NCBI GenBank assembly: GCA_029884515.1
Contig: JAOUHR010000107.1
Coordinates: 1 to 6,743 of the forward strand
Direction of reading: 5' to 3'
DNA from: Gemmatimonadota bacterium
GTDB taxonomy: Bacteria; Gemmatimonadota; Gemmatimonadetes; Gemmatimonadales; Gemmatimonadaceae
Length of the DNA: 6,743 nt
Shown: positions 1-6,743 of the stretch, in pieces
Position numbering within the stretch: position 1 is the stretch's first letter
How the letters are laid out: the number at the start of each line of letters is the position of its first letter
Program-made: the position numbers and the translations under genes
The notes under the pieces: generated by a model
Told to the model about the DNA's origin: nothing
Seen by the model: only the letters and a program-made list of their open reading frames with translations
Databases searched by the model: none

Positions 1-989
1 AGCGCGCCGAGCCGCTCGGCGCGCTCGTGGAACGTGTCGGCAAGGAGGATGTCGTGCTCCTCCTGCTCTCCGGCGGCACCTCGAGCCTGGTCGGCGCACC
101 GATCGATGGCGTGCGGCCGGAGGATCTCGCTGCGCTGCATGCGCTGCTGCTCGGCGCCGGCGTGCCCATCACGCGCACCAACGCGGTCCGGAAGCGTTTC
201 TCGCGGTGGGGCGCGGGACGGCTCGCCGCCGCACTCGACTGTGCGCGCGTGGTGCCGATCCTCCTCGCCGACGTGCCGAACGAGGATCCGGCGATGATCG
301 GGTCGGGGCCGGTGTCGCCGGACACCCTCGAGGCCTGGCACGTGGAGCGGATCCTCCGCGACGCGGGCATCGCGGTGCAGGTGCCGCTCTCGGTCGCCTC
401 GGCGATCGGCGCGATGCGGGCGGGGGTGATGCCGGAGACGCCGCTAGCCGGCGACCGCGCGTTCGCGCACGTCGCGCCCCCGTACGTGGTGGGCAACACC
501 GCCGCGCTCCAGGCGATCGCGGCGCGCGCGCACGCGGCGGGGCGCGCGCCCGTGCTCCTCTCGCGCACCGCGCTCCAGGGCGACGCCACGGCGGCAGGCC
601 GCACGCTCGCGCACTCCCTCGCGCGCGCGGCGAGCGGCAGTTGCCTGATCTGGGGCGGCGAGACCACCGTCCGCTTGCCCGCCGACCACGGACTGGGCGG
701 GCGCTGCCAGCAACTCGCGCTCGCGGCCGCCGAGGTGCTTGACGACGTGGACGCGCACGGCGCGTGGATGCTCGCGGCGGGCACGGACGGCCGCGACGGG
801 CCCGCGCCGGCGGCGGGCGCGCTGGTGCACTCCGACTCGTGGCGGGCGAGCGTGGCGCGCGGCGGCGATCCGGCCACCTCCCTCCGGCGGTGCGATGCGC
901 ACGCAGCGCTCGCCGCCGCCGACGCGATCCTCCCCGCACGCGACACGGGCACCAACGTGATGGACATCGTGGTGGCGGTGCGCGGCTGA
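1..989 (+). CDS. Glycerate 2-kinase, type II (MOFRL family), 5'-truncated by window edge
   Basis: Predicted to phosphorylate D-glycerate with ATP to 2-phosphoglycerate in the cytoplasm, linking glyoxylate/serine breakdown to glycolysis. The reading frame is open to the left edge (first full codon at 3), so the GTG at 27 is not the real start. About 328 residues are visible of a family that usually has 420-460, so roughly the first 100 are missing. Family landmarks in order: LLLLSGGTSS (57-86), RKRFSRWGAGRLA (189-227), ADVPNEDPAMIGSGP (267-311), IWGGETTV (648-671), GGRCQQLALA (696-725), GTDGRDGP (780-803) and the C-terminal DTGTNVMDIVV (942-974), the last two belonging to the MOFRL domain. Several normally conserved residues differ: the usual KGGRL is GAGRL and the usual GRNQE is GRCQQ. 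It is followed 18 nt later by aguB. The family call is firm. The exact substrate is less so because of these changes. ttuD/gckA are names used for relatives. Confidence 0.88.
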   Translation, partial: RAEPLGALVERVGKEDVVLLLLSGGTSSLVGAPIDGVRPEDLAALHALLLGAGVPITRTNAVRKRFSRWGAGRLAAALDCARVVPILLADVPNEDPAMIGSGPVSPDTLEAWHVERILRDAGIAVQVPLSVASAIGAMRAGVMPETPLAGDRAFAHVAPPYVVGNTAALQAIAARAHAAGRAPVLLSRTALQGDATAAGRTLAHSLARAASGSCLIWGGETTVRLPADHGLGGRCQQLALAAAEVLDDVDAHGAWMLAAGTDGRDGPAPAAGALVHSDSWRASVARGGDPATSLRRCDAHAALAAADAILPARDTGTNVMDIVVAVRG

Positions 990-1007
990 CCTGATGAGAT
1001 TGCTCGC

Positions 1008-1946
1008 ATGACCCCGCGTCCCGCTTTCACCATTGCCGTGATCCAGGACGGCGTCGCCGCGACCGCCGAGGCGACGCTCGCCGCCAGCGAGGCGCGCATC
1101 CGAGCGGCGCACGCGAGGGGCGCACAGGTCATCTGCCTCAAGGAGCTCTTCAACGCACCCTACTTCGCCAAGCGGCTCGACGCGGCGAAGTTCGACCTCG
1201 CGGAGCCCGTGCCGGGGCCGACCACGGAACGCCTGGGCAAGCTCGCCAGGGAACTCGCGGTGGTGCTCATCGTGCCCCTCTACGAGAAGCAGGCGCCCGG
1301 CATCTACCGCAACAGCGCGACGGTGATCGACGCCGACGGCGCGCTGCTCGGCGTCTACCGCAAGATGCACATCCCGCACGACCCGCTCTTCGAGGAGAAG
1401 TACTTCTTCGCCCCCGGCGAGGCGACGCGCGCCGTGCAGCCCAAGGGCGTGCGCGGCCCCGACGGCGAGGCCGGCGGCTTCATGGTGTGGAAGACGCGCT
1501 ACGCCACCATCGGCGTACTCGTCTGCTGGGACCAGTGGTATCCCGAGGGCGCGCGGATCACCTCCCTGCTCGGCGCGGACATCCTGTTCTATCCGACGGC
1601 GATCGGTTGGCACCCGAAGGAGAAGGCCGAATGGGGCGCCGCGCAGGTGGACGCCTGGCGCACGGCACAACGCGCCCACGCGATCGCCAACGGCGTCTTC
1701 GTCGCCGCGCCCAACCGTGCGGGCTTCGAGCCCGAGGCCGGCACCGACGGCATCGAGTTCTTCGGCCATTCATTCATCGTGGACCCGTTCGGCCGCTACC
1801 TCGCGCAGGCCGAGACCGGAGACGCGACGCTCATCGCCGCGTGCGACCCCGCGCTCATCGAGGAGACTCGACGCAACTGGCCCTTCTTGCGCGACCGGCG
1901 CGTGGACGCCTACGCACCACTCCTGAACCGCTGGCTCGGGGCGTGA
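1008..1946 (+). CDS. aguB: N-carbamoylputrescine amidase
   Basis: A 312-residue cytoplasmic nitrilase-superfamily hydrolase that cleaves N-carbamoylputrescine to putrescine, CO2 and ammonia, the second step of agmatine use. The catalytic triad is visible: Glu46 in LKELFNAPYF, Lys119 in YRKMHIPHDP and Cys173 in VCWDQWYPEGAR. The second structural Glu130 lies in FEEKYFFAPG. The signature C-terminus RNWPFLRDRRVDAYAPL is characteristic of AguB rather than of general nitrilases. The protein is slightly longer than usual (about 290) because of a hydrophilic insertion of about 16 residues at 139-156, between the FFAPG segment and the catalytic cysteine. The ATG at 1008 gives the expected short N-terminus before FTIAVIQDG, though no clear Shine-Dalgarno precedes it. 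Its stop overlaps the GTG start of aguA, which supplies the preceding step, so function and context agree. Confidence 0.94.
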   Translation: MTPRPAFTIAVIQDGVAATAEATLAASEARIRAAHARGAQVICLKELFNAPYFAKRLDAAKFDLAEPVPGPTTERLGKLARELAVVLIVPLYEKQAPGIYRNSATVIDADGALLGVYRKMHIPHDPLFEEKYFFAPGEATRAVQPKGVRGPDGEAGGFMVWKTRYATIGVLVCWDQWYPEGARITSLLGADILFYPTAIGWHPKEKAEWGAAQVDAWRTAQRAHAIANGVFVAAPNRAGFEPEAGTDGIEFFGHSFIVDPFGRYLAQAETGDATLIAACDPALIEETRRNWPFLRDRRVDAYAPLLNRWLGA

Positions 1947-3010
1947 CCCGCCGCTGGCCCGCCGAGTGGGAGCGGCACGACGCGACCTGGATCGCGTGGC
2001 CGCACCACGAGCCCGACTGGCCGGGCAAGTTCGGCCCCATCCCGTGGGTGTACGCCGAGATCGCCCGCGTGCTCGCGGAGCACGAGCAGGTGCACATCCT
2101 CTGCCACGACGAGGCGGTGGAGGAGCAGGCCTGGCACTGCCTGCAGATGCACGAGGTGAAGAAGTCCCGGTACCACCTGCACCGCTGCCCCACGGACCGC
2201 GTCTGGCTCCGCGACTCCGCGCCGACGGCGGTGCATGCCAAGGACGGCAGCGTGGAGCTCGTGAACTGGGATTTCAATGCGTGGGCCAAGTACGAGAACT
2301 TCGCGCTCGACCGCCGGATCGGGGCGGTGATGGCCGAGCACACGGAGCTCACGCGCCGCGAACCCGTGCGTCCTGACGGCAAGGGCCGCGTGGTGCTCGA
2401 GGGCGGCGGGATCGAGACCGACGGCCGCGGCACGATGCTCGTGACCGAGGAGTGGCTCCTCTCCGACGTGCAGGTCCGCAATCCGGGCCTCGGTCGCGCC
2501 GACTACGAGCGGATCTTCGCCGACGAGCTCGGCATCGCCCACACGATCTGGCTCGGCGAGGGCTGCGTCGGAGACGACACGCACGGCCACGTGGATGACA
2601 TCGCGCGGTTCGTGGCGCCGGGCGTCCTGGTGCTCGCGCACGAGGAGGATCCGGCGGACGAGAACCACCGGCGGTCACTCGACAACCTCCAGCGGCTCTC
2701 CGGCGCGAAGGACGCAGCGGGCGAGCCGATCCGCACCGTGACGTTGCCCTGCCCGCGTCCCGTTGTGATGGACGGGGCGCGACTCCCGGCGAGTTATGCG
2801 AACTTCTACATCGCGAACGGCGTCGTGCTCGTGCCGACCTTCAACGATCCGGCGGACCGTATCGCGCTCCACACGCTCGCCGAGTTGCTGCCCGGCCGGC
2901 AGGTGACCGGGATCCATGCGGTGGATCTCGTCTGGGGCCTTGGCACGATCCATTGTCTCACGCAGCAACAGCCGGCGGCGCGTGGCCGGCGCGGCAAGCG
3001 TTCCACCTGA
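1943..3010 (+). CDS. aguA: Agmatine deiminase
   Basis: A 355-residue enzyme of the PAD_porph/guanidino-modifying fold that hydrolyses agmatine to N-carbamoylputrescine and ammonia, feeding AguB. I start it at GTG 1943, which shares GTGA with the aguB stop. This gives an N-terminus MTRRWPAEWERHDATWIAWP matching the family's usual PAEWEPHDATWLAWP opening, whereas the longer in-frame extension back to 1487 runs through aguB in another frame and is unlike the family. Visible landmarks: WLRDSAP (Asp91), LEGGGIETDGRGT (152-164), DDTHGHVDD (His216, Asp218), ASYANFYIANG (283-293) and the catalytic loop GLGTIHCLTQQQP with nucleophile Cys338. The loop reads GLGT where Pseudomonas and plant enzymes read GGGN, suggesting a divergent bacterial clade. 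A peptidylarginine deiminase is an alternative within the family, but the length, lack of signal peptide and pairing with aguB favour agmatine. Confidence 0.93.
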   Translation: MTRRWPAEWERHDATWIAWPHHEPDWPGKFGPIPWVYAEIARVLAEHEQVHILCHDEAVEEQAWHCLQMHEVKKSRYHLHRCPTDRVWLRDSAPTAVHAKDGSVELVNWDFNAWAKYENFALDRRIGAVMAEHTELTRREPVRPDGKGRVVLEGGGIETDGRGTMLVTEEWLLSDVQVRNPGLGRADYERIFADELGIAHTIWLGEGCVGDDTHGHVDDIARFVAPGVLVLAHEEDPADENHRRSLDNLQRLSGAKDAAGEPIRTVTLPCPRPVVMDGARLPASYANFYIANGVVLVPTFNDPADRIALHTLAELLPGRQVTGIHAVDLVWGLGTIHCLTQQQPAARGRRGKRST

Positions 3011-3051
3011 CGTCGTTGCCCAGCCCTCGACCTCGCGACCCCACCTCGCCG

Positions 3052-3150
3052 ATGATCCAGCCCCCGGTCCACGCCCCCCGACCACACCGCCTGCGGCGTC
3101 GCATCGCACTGCTGCTGGCGCTGGCGGTCGCGCCGGCCGGAGGCGCGTGC
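3052..3150 (+). other. Probable lipoprotein signal peptide (residues 1-33, Cys33)
   Basis: Basic n-region (RPHRLRRR), about 15 hydrophobic residues, then Gly-Gly-Ala-Cys. The codon for Cys33 is 3148-3150 and is followed by a GGSSG linker typical of lipoproteins. Position -3 is Gly rather than Leu/Val/Ile, so cleavage by ordinary signal peptidase I nearby cannot be excluded. Either way the protein is exported. Confidence 0.6.
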
Positions 3151-4188
3151 GGCGGCTCCTCCGGGACGGTGCACTTCGGCATGGCCGGCCCGTTCGACGA
3201 GGGCTTCGGGATTGCCAACCAGGACGGCGCGGTGCTGGCGATGGAGGAGATCAACGCCGCCGGCGGGATCGACGGCGACTCGCTCGTCATCGACTTCCAG
3301 AACGACTCCGGCGACGGTGCACGCGCCGCCGCGATCGCCCAGCGGTTCGTGGATGACGCGAGGGTGAGCGCCGTGGTCGGCCACGTGACCTCCGGCGCGA
3401 TGCTCGCGGCGGTGAAGGTCTACGACGGACACCTCGCGGCCGTCGCCACCACCGCCTCCTCGGCGGAACTCACCGGCATCTCCCGCTGGGCGTTCCGCGT
3501 GATCTCGAGTGACTCGGCCAACGGCGTGGACCTGGCGCGCTTCGCGAAGCGACTGGGCAAGCGGCGCGTGGCGGTGCTCTATGAGAACGACGCGTACGGC
3601 CGCGGCCTCGCGGACAACTTCCGCCGCAACTTCGACGGCGAGATCCTCGCCCTCGACCCGATGGACGCCGACGCGTCGCACGCCGAGGTATACGTCGCCT
3701 GGCTGGCACAGCGGCGGCCGGACCTCGTCTTCGTCGCGGGTACCGAGCGCTCGGGGATCGCGCTGATGCGCGAGGCGCGCCGCCAGCAGTTCGCGGTGGA
3801 CTTCCTGGGCGGGGACGGCTGGACCGGCGTGGTCGCCGATCCCGTCGCGGCCGAGGGCGCCTATGTGGGCGCGCCCTTCACGCCGCTCGACCCGCGGCCC
3901 GAGGCGCAGCGCTTCGTCGACGCGTACCGCACGCGCTTCCACGCCGAACCGGACGGCAACGCGGCGCTCGCGTACGATGCCGTGCAGCTGCTCGCCGCCG
4001 CCGTGCGAGCGGTGGGCACCGACCGGACACGCATCCGGGCCTGGCTCGCCGACCGCACCACCGAACGCGCCTTCCCTGGGGTGACGGGCGCCATCGCCTT
4101 CCTGCCCAGCGGCGACCCCATCGGCAAGTCGTTCACGATGGCCCGCGTCACCGCGGGCCGCCTGACGCTCGCGGAGAGTGCGCGGTGA
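3052..4188 (+). CDS. LivJ-type periplasmic substrate-binding lipoprotein
   Basis: A 378-residue type-I periplasmic binding protein (Peripla_BP_6, the LivJ/AmiC group), whose known members bind amino acids, amides or urea. The N-terminus has a basic stretch RPHRLRRR (10-17), a hydrophobic core [15 protein letters not shown] and Cys33, a probable but non-ideal lipoprotein site (GGA before Cys, lacking the usual Leu at -3). The mature part opens with [14 protein letters not shown], then [17 protein letters not shown] (59-75), VVGHVTSGA (108-116) and [11 protein letters not shown] (132-142). The last two match the segments of LivJ that hold the ligand's amino-acid group. [14 protein letters not shown] marks the second lobe. 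ATG 3052 is chosen because it sits just before the signal peptide; TTG at 3016 or 2953 would only add an odd extension. No permease or ATPase gene is adjacent. The stop overlaps the chemoreceptor start, so I infer a sensory role. The ligand is unknown. Confidence 0.85.
   Translation: MIQPPVHAPRPHRLRRRIALLLALAVAPAGGACGGSSGTVHFGMAGPFDEGFGIANQDGAVLAMEEINAAGGIDGDSLVIDFQNDSGDGARAAAIAQRFVDDARVSAVVGHVTSGAMLAAVKVYDGHLAAVATTASSAELTGISRWAFRVISSDSANGVDLARFAKRLGKRRVAVLYENDAYGRGLADNFRRNFDGEILALDPMDADASHAEVYVAWLAQRRPDLVFVAGTERSGIALMREARRQQFAVDFLGGDGWTGVVADPVAAEGAYVGAPFTPLDPRPEAQRFVDAYRTRFHAEPDGNAALAYDAVQLLAAAVRAVGTDRTRIRAWLADRTTERAFPGVTGAIAFLPSGDPIGKSFTMARVTAGRLTLAESAR
4173..4178 (+). promoter_or_regulatory. 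Shine-Dalgarno for the chemoreceptor gene
   Basis: GGAGAG lies inside the end of the binding-protein gene, with six bases between it and the GTG start at 4185. It is the only clear ribosome binding site seen at any start in the window. It supports GTG 4185 as the real start and suggests the receptor can be initiated by itself as well as by coupling. Confidence 0.6.
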
Positions 4189-5888
4189 ACGCCTTCACGC
4201 TCTCCACCATCCGGGGTCGCCTCATCGCCGGGTTCCTGCTGTTGGTGGGCCTCCTCGTGATGGCCGGCACCGTCGGCCGCATGGCGATCGGCGCGTTCAG
4301 TTCCGAGATCGGCGTCACGCTGTCGTCAGTGCGGCGGGAGACGGCCCTCACGTCCAGCCTCACGTCGAGCGTCTCGCGCGAACTGGCGGCCGCCGCACGC
4401 TACCTCGACCGCGGCGCCCCGCAGGACCGCGACGTCTTTCGCGCAGCGAGCTGGGAGGCACGCGCGTCCGTCCGCGCGTTCAGCAACACCACTGGGCTCA
4501 CGTCCACCGAGCTCGGCCTCCTCGCAGGCATCGACGACCGGCTCTCGACGCTGGAGATCGGCCTCACGCAGTCGCACCTCCTGCGGGACCTCGGGCGGAT
4601 GCCGGAAGCACTGGCACGCGCCGACTCGGCCCGCGCACCGGAAGCCGAGCTCGTCGGCGACGTGGAACGGCTCGGCCTGATGCGCGCGCGGCAAGTGGAC
4701 GGTTCCATCCAGGACCTGCAGGACACTGCGGCGCAGCGCCAGCGCTTCCTGCTCGCCGTCGTCGTCGCCGCGATCCTGCTGGGCGTGGTGACCTTCCTCA
4801 GCACACTCCGGTCGATCGACACGCCGCTCCGGCTCCTCGTCTCGCACGCGCGCGCCCTCAGCCAGGGGCGGCTCGACGTGCGGACGGATTCGGAGTTGCC
4901 CGGCGAGTTCCGCGAGCTCGCCGACGCGATGAACACCACCGCGGCCTCGCTCGCGCGCGTGTCGAGCGTCGCGAGCACCACGTCGGAGGAGGTCGCGACC
5001 TCGGCCCACCAGCTCACGTCGGCGGCCGAGCAGATCTCGATGGCGGCGACGCAGACGGCCACCGCGATGTCGGAGGTCACCGAAGGGGCGGAATCGCAGG
5101 TCTCCTCGCTGCGGGAGGCCGACGTCTCCCTGCAAGCCGTGCGCGAGCGCGCGCACGAGGTGCGGGCCGGCGCGGAGGAGGTCTCGGACCTCGCGGCCGA
5201 GATCGAGCGGCAGGCGCGGGAGAAGCGCGCCGAGATCGCCAGGGCCCGGGCGCTCCTGATCGAGATCCGGCAGTCGGTGGACCGCGCCGCGACGGAGGTC
5301 CGCGAGCTGAATGAGACCGCGGAGAGCATCAACCGGTTCGTCGGGATCGTGAGCCGGATCGCCGAGCAGACGAACCTGCTGTCGCTGAACGCGGCGATCG
5401 AGGCGGCCCGCGCCGGCGCGGCCGGACGGGGCTTCGCCGTCGTCGCCGACGAGGTGCGCAAGCTCGCCGACCAGGCGCAGCAGGCGGCGGACGACGTGGT
5501 GCAGCTCACCGCCGTCGTCACGCGACGCGTGGGTTCCACCACGACGGCCATGGAGACGGGGGCCTCGCGCGTGGCCGAGATCGAGACGGTCTCCGGACGA
5601 ATCGACGCGGCGCTCGAGACGATCGGGAGCTCCGCGGAACAGACGCGCGCGGCCGCCCGCGGCCTCGGCGAGGCGGCCGACCTCAACGTGGGCGCGGTGA
5701 ACGTCGCCGCGACGAACATCTCGCTGGCGGCACGCACGGCGGAGGGGCACGCCGCGGCCGCCCAGGAGGTGGGCGCCTCGACGCAGGAGCAGAGTGCGGC
5801 CTGCGAGGAGATGTCCGGCGCCGCGGCGGCGCTGCTGCAGGGGTCGGTCCGGCTCAAGGAGATCGTGGCCGGGCTCCGCACGCAGTGA
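4185..5888 (+). CDS. Methyl-accepting chemotaxis protein (two-TM chemoreceptor)
   Basis: A 567-residue inner-membrane chemoreceptor that controls CheA/CheW signalling. A short cytoplasmic start ([12 protein letters not shown]) leads to TM1 at about 13-31, then a helical periplasmic region of about 155 residues (33-187) with no cysteine, sized like the four-helix-bundle sensor of Tar/Tsr. TM2 is at about 188-208 and a HAMP domain at about 208-262 (conserved Pro214; [14 protein letters not shown]). A long coiled-coil hairpin follows whose tip (391-429) reads [20 protein letters not shown] and then [16 protein letters not shown]. Position 412 in the tip is Ala where nearly all receptors have Glu. 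Paired Glu/Gln stretches such as STTSEEV (264-270) and [12 protein letters not shown] (532-543) look like methylation sites. No CheR-binding pentapeptide ends the protein (last residues GLRTQ). It overlaps the binding-protein gene by GTGA, which points to that protein as its ligand carrier. Confidence 0.93.
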   Translation: MNAFTLSTIRGRLIAGFLLLVGLLVMAGTVGRMAIGAFSSEIGVTLSSVRRETALTSSLTSSVSRELAAAARYLDRGAPQDRDVFRAASWEARASVRAFSNTTGLTSTELGLLAGIDDRLSTLEIGLTQSHLLRDLGRMPEALARADSARAPEAELVGDVERLGLMRARQVDGSIQDLQDTAAQRQRFLLAVVVAAILLGVVTFLSTLRSIDTPLRLLVSHARALSQGRLDVRTDSELPGEFRELADAMNTTAASLARVSSVASTTSEEVATSAHQLTSAAEQISMAATQTATAMSEVTEGAESQVSSLREADVSLQAVRERAHEVRAGAEEVSDLAAEIERQAREKRAEIARARALLIEIRQSVDRAATEVRELNETAESINRFVGIVSRIAEQTNLLSLNAAIEAARAGAAGRGFAVVADEVRKLADQAQQAADDVVQLTAVVTRRVGSTTTAMETGASRVAEIETVSGRIDAALETIGSSAEQTRAAARGLGEAADLNVGAVNVAATNISLAARTAEGHAAAAQEVGASTQEQSAACEEMSGAAAALLQGSVRLKEIVAGLRTQ

Positions 5889-5900
5889 GCGTCGCGTGAG

Positions 5901-5928
5901 CGCGCCAACCACCGCCCGGCCCGGCGCG
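5901..5928 (+). promoter_or_regulatory. Possible hairpin covering the queC start
   Basis: CGCGCC at 5901-5906 is a perfect complement of GGCGCG at 5923-5928, giving a 6-bp stem with a 16-nt loop that ends on the first base of the queC GTG. No U-run follows, so it is not an intrinsic terminator. It could mask initiation, but such stems are frequent by chance at this GC content. Confidence 0.2.
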
Positions 5929-6635
5929 TGACCACGCCCGCGCGCGAGCCAGCCCTCCTCGGGGCGGTCCCCGCCGGGACGCCGGGGGTGCTGCTGCTGA
6001 GCGGCGGGCTCGACTCGGCGACGGTGCTCGCCCTCGCCACGCGCGCCGGATATGCGGTGCACGCGCTCACCTTCCGGTACGGCCAGCGACACGGCATCGA
6101 GATCGAGCGTGCGCGCCGGCTCGCCGAGTCCTGGCGCGTCGCCAAGCACTTCGTGGCCGACATCGACCTCCGCCTCTTCGGCGGCTCGGCGCTCACGGCC
6201 GACCTGCCGGTGCCGAAGGACCGGCCGGCAGACGCCGTCGACGGCATCCCCATCACGTACGTGCCCGCACGCAACACAATCTTCCTCTCCTTCGCGCTCG
6301 CCTGGGCGGAGACGCTCGGGGCGTCCGACCTCCTGATCGGCGTGAACGCGCTCGACTACAGCGGCTATCCGGACTGCCGGCCCGAGTACATCGCCGCCTT
6401 CGAACGCATGGCGAACCTCGCCACGCGCGCAGGCGTCGAGGGCACAACGCGGACACGGGTGCTGACGCCGCTCATCGCCCTCAGCAAGGCTGACATCATC
6501 CGCACCGGGCGCGCATTGGGCGTCGACTACGACGCGACGATCTCCTGCTATGATCCCGCCGCGGACGGCACGCCGTGCGGACACTGCGACGCCTGCCAGA
6601 TCCGCCGCCGGGGGTTCGAGGAGGCCGGGACGTGA
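5928..6635 (+). CDS. queC: 7-cyano-7-deazaguanine synthase
   Basis: A 235-residue cytoplasmic ATP-dependent enzyme that converts 7-carboxy-7-deazaguanine and ammonia to preQ0, the precursor of queuosine in tRNA. The PP-loop SGGLDS is at residues 25-30, followed by [43 protein letters not shown] and [18 protein letters not shown], all QueC signatures. The zinc site is complete: Cys207 (SCY), Cys217, Cys220 and Cys223 in [18 protein letters not shown] 5928 is the only start codon between the in-frame stop that ends the chemoreceptor gene and the PP-loop region that leaves a normal-length protein. It adds about 12 residues before the loop compared with typical QueC. No Shine-Dalgarno is visible, and the start lies in the 3' arm of a possible GC-rich hairpin. 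No queD, queE or queF is present in the window. Confidence 0.96.
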   Translation: MTTPAREPALLGAVPAGTPGVLLLSGGLDSATVLALATRAGYAVHALTFRYGQRHGIEIERARRLAESWRVAKHFVADIDLRLFGGSALTADLPVPKDRPADAVDGIPITYVPARNTIFLSFALAWAETLGASDLLIGVNALDYSGYPDCRPEYIAAFERMANLATRAGVEGTTRTRVLTPLIALSKADIIRTGRALGVDYDATISCYDPAADGTPCGHCDACQIRRRGFEEAGT

Positions 6636-6697
6636 CCGGCACCGAGGCTCGGCTCCTGGGGACGACGGACGGGGGGTGGGCGGCCCGACTCCCACGG

Positions 6698-6703
6698 TAG
6701 ATT
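6698..6703 (+). promoter_or_regulatory. Possible -10-like element downstream of queC
   Basis: TAGATT stands out as an AT-rich hexamer in an otherwise GC-only region between queC and the right edge. It resembles a sigma-70 -10 box, but no -35 match is seen 17 nt upstream. If real, it would serve a gene starting beyond the window. The rest of 6636-6743 shows no gene. Confidence 0.22.
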
Positions 6704-6719
6704 GCGGGGGTCCGCGTTG

Positions 6720-6730
6720 CCCCCCCCCCC
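6720..6730 (+). repeat. 11-nt poly-C tract
   Basis: Eleven consecutive C residues lie in the non-coding region after queC. The run is preceded by CGGGGG (6705-6710), which can pair with CCCCCG at 6726-6731. Runs of this length are prone to slippage in the cell and to miscounting by sequencers, so the exact length is uncertain. Confidence 0.85.
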
Positions 6731-6743
6731 GTCGCCAGCCGCC

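Noticed and set aside
444..1769. 441-codon - strand open frame opposite glycerate kinase and aguB
   Set aside because: Antisense shadow of two clearly conserved genes; it shows no family resemblance.
1487..1942. Upstream extension of aguA in its own frame
   Set aside because: The extension is Arg-rich, overlaps aguB out of frame and does not match agmatine deiminase. The family N-terminus begins right after GTG 1943.
2953..3051. Longer binding-protein start at TTG 2953 (or TTG 3016)
   Set aside because: It would overlap aguA and put 33 (or 12) unrelated residues ahead of a clear signal peptide. ATG 3052 fits better.
3011..3051. Promoter for the binding-protein/receptor pair
   Set aside because: No -10/-35-like elements are seen in this 41-nt GC-rich gap, so independent transcription is neither supported nor excluded.
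2806..3942. 378-codon - strand open frame opposite the binding protein
   Set aside because: Same reason: composition-driven antisense frame over a recognisable + strand gene.
6675..6694. GTGGG/CCCAC inverted repeat as a queC terminator
   Set aside because: Only 5 bp with a 10-nt loop and no T-run after it; not a convincing intrinsic terminator.
4326..6695. A 789-codon open frame on the - strand across the chemoreceptor and queC, with a second long one at 4400-6277
   Set aside because: The + strand encodes two textbook proteins here. The - strand product is Arg/Ala/Gly/Val-rich low-complexity sequence with no recognisable motif, as expected opposite GC-rich codons.
6632..6700. 22-residue open frame starting at a GTGA overlap with the queC stop
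   Set aside because: Very short, no Shine-Dalgarno, no recognisable features, and it runs into the possible -10 element. The GTGA alone is weak evidence.

Overview
The window is very GC-rich, uses GTG as well as ATG starts, and carries six genes on the + strand packed end to end with gaps of 41 nt or less. It has no RNA genes, insertion sequences, CRISPR or tRNA. The gene style and content would suit Gemmatimonadota or a similar high-GC, free-living, motile Gram-negative bacterium. That placement is inferred from composition and protein flavour only, and no marker gene settles it.

Layout: (1) the 3' part of a type-II glycerate 2-kinase, cut by the left edge; (2) aguB, N-carbamoylputrescine amidase; (3) aguA, agmatine deiminase, whose GTG start overlaps the aguB stop in a GTGA junction; (4) a LivJ-type periplasmic substrate-binding protein with a probable lipoprotein signal; (5) a two-transmembrane methyl-accepting chemotaxis protein, again joined to its upstream neighbour by a GTGA overlap and preceded by a good Shine-Dalgarno; (6) queC, 7-cyano-7-deazaguanine synthase, 39 nt further on. 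The last ~108 nt hold no convincing gene. They contain a possible -10-like element and an 11-nt C tract, and probably lead into the next transcription unit.

How the genes work together: aguA and aguB form the complete two-step route from agmatine to putrescine, a source of polyamines. The binding protein has no permease or ATPase beside it and is instead translationally coupled to a chemoreceptor. The most interesting reading is therefore a dedicated binding-protein/chemoreceptor pair, comparable in arrangement to BasB-BasT of Halobacterium, rather than a transporter. Whether the ligand is related to agmatine/arginine metabolism or is an ordinary amino acid cannot be told from sequence. Glycerate kinase and QueC have no evident metabolic link to the others.

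Protein-level oddities: substitutions at conserved positions of the glycerate kinase, a ~16-residue insertion just before the catalytic cysteine of AguB, a variant cysteine loop in AguA, and a missing conserved glutamate in the signalling tip of the chemoreceptor.
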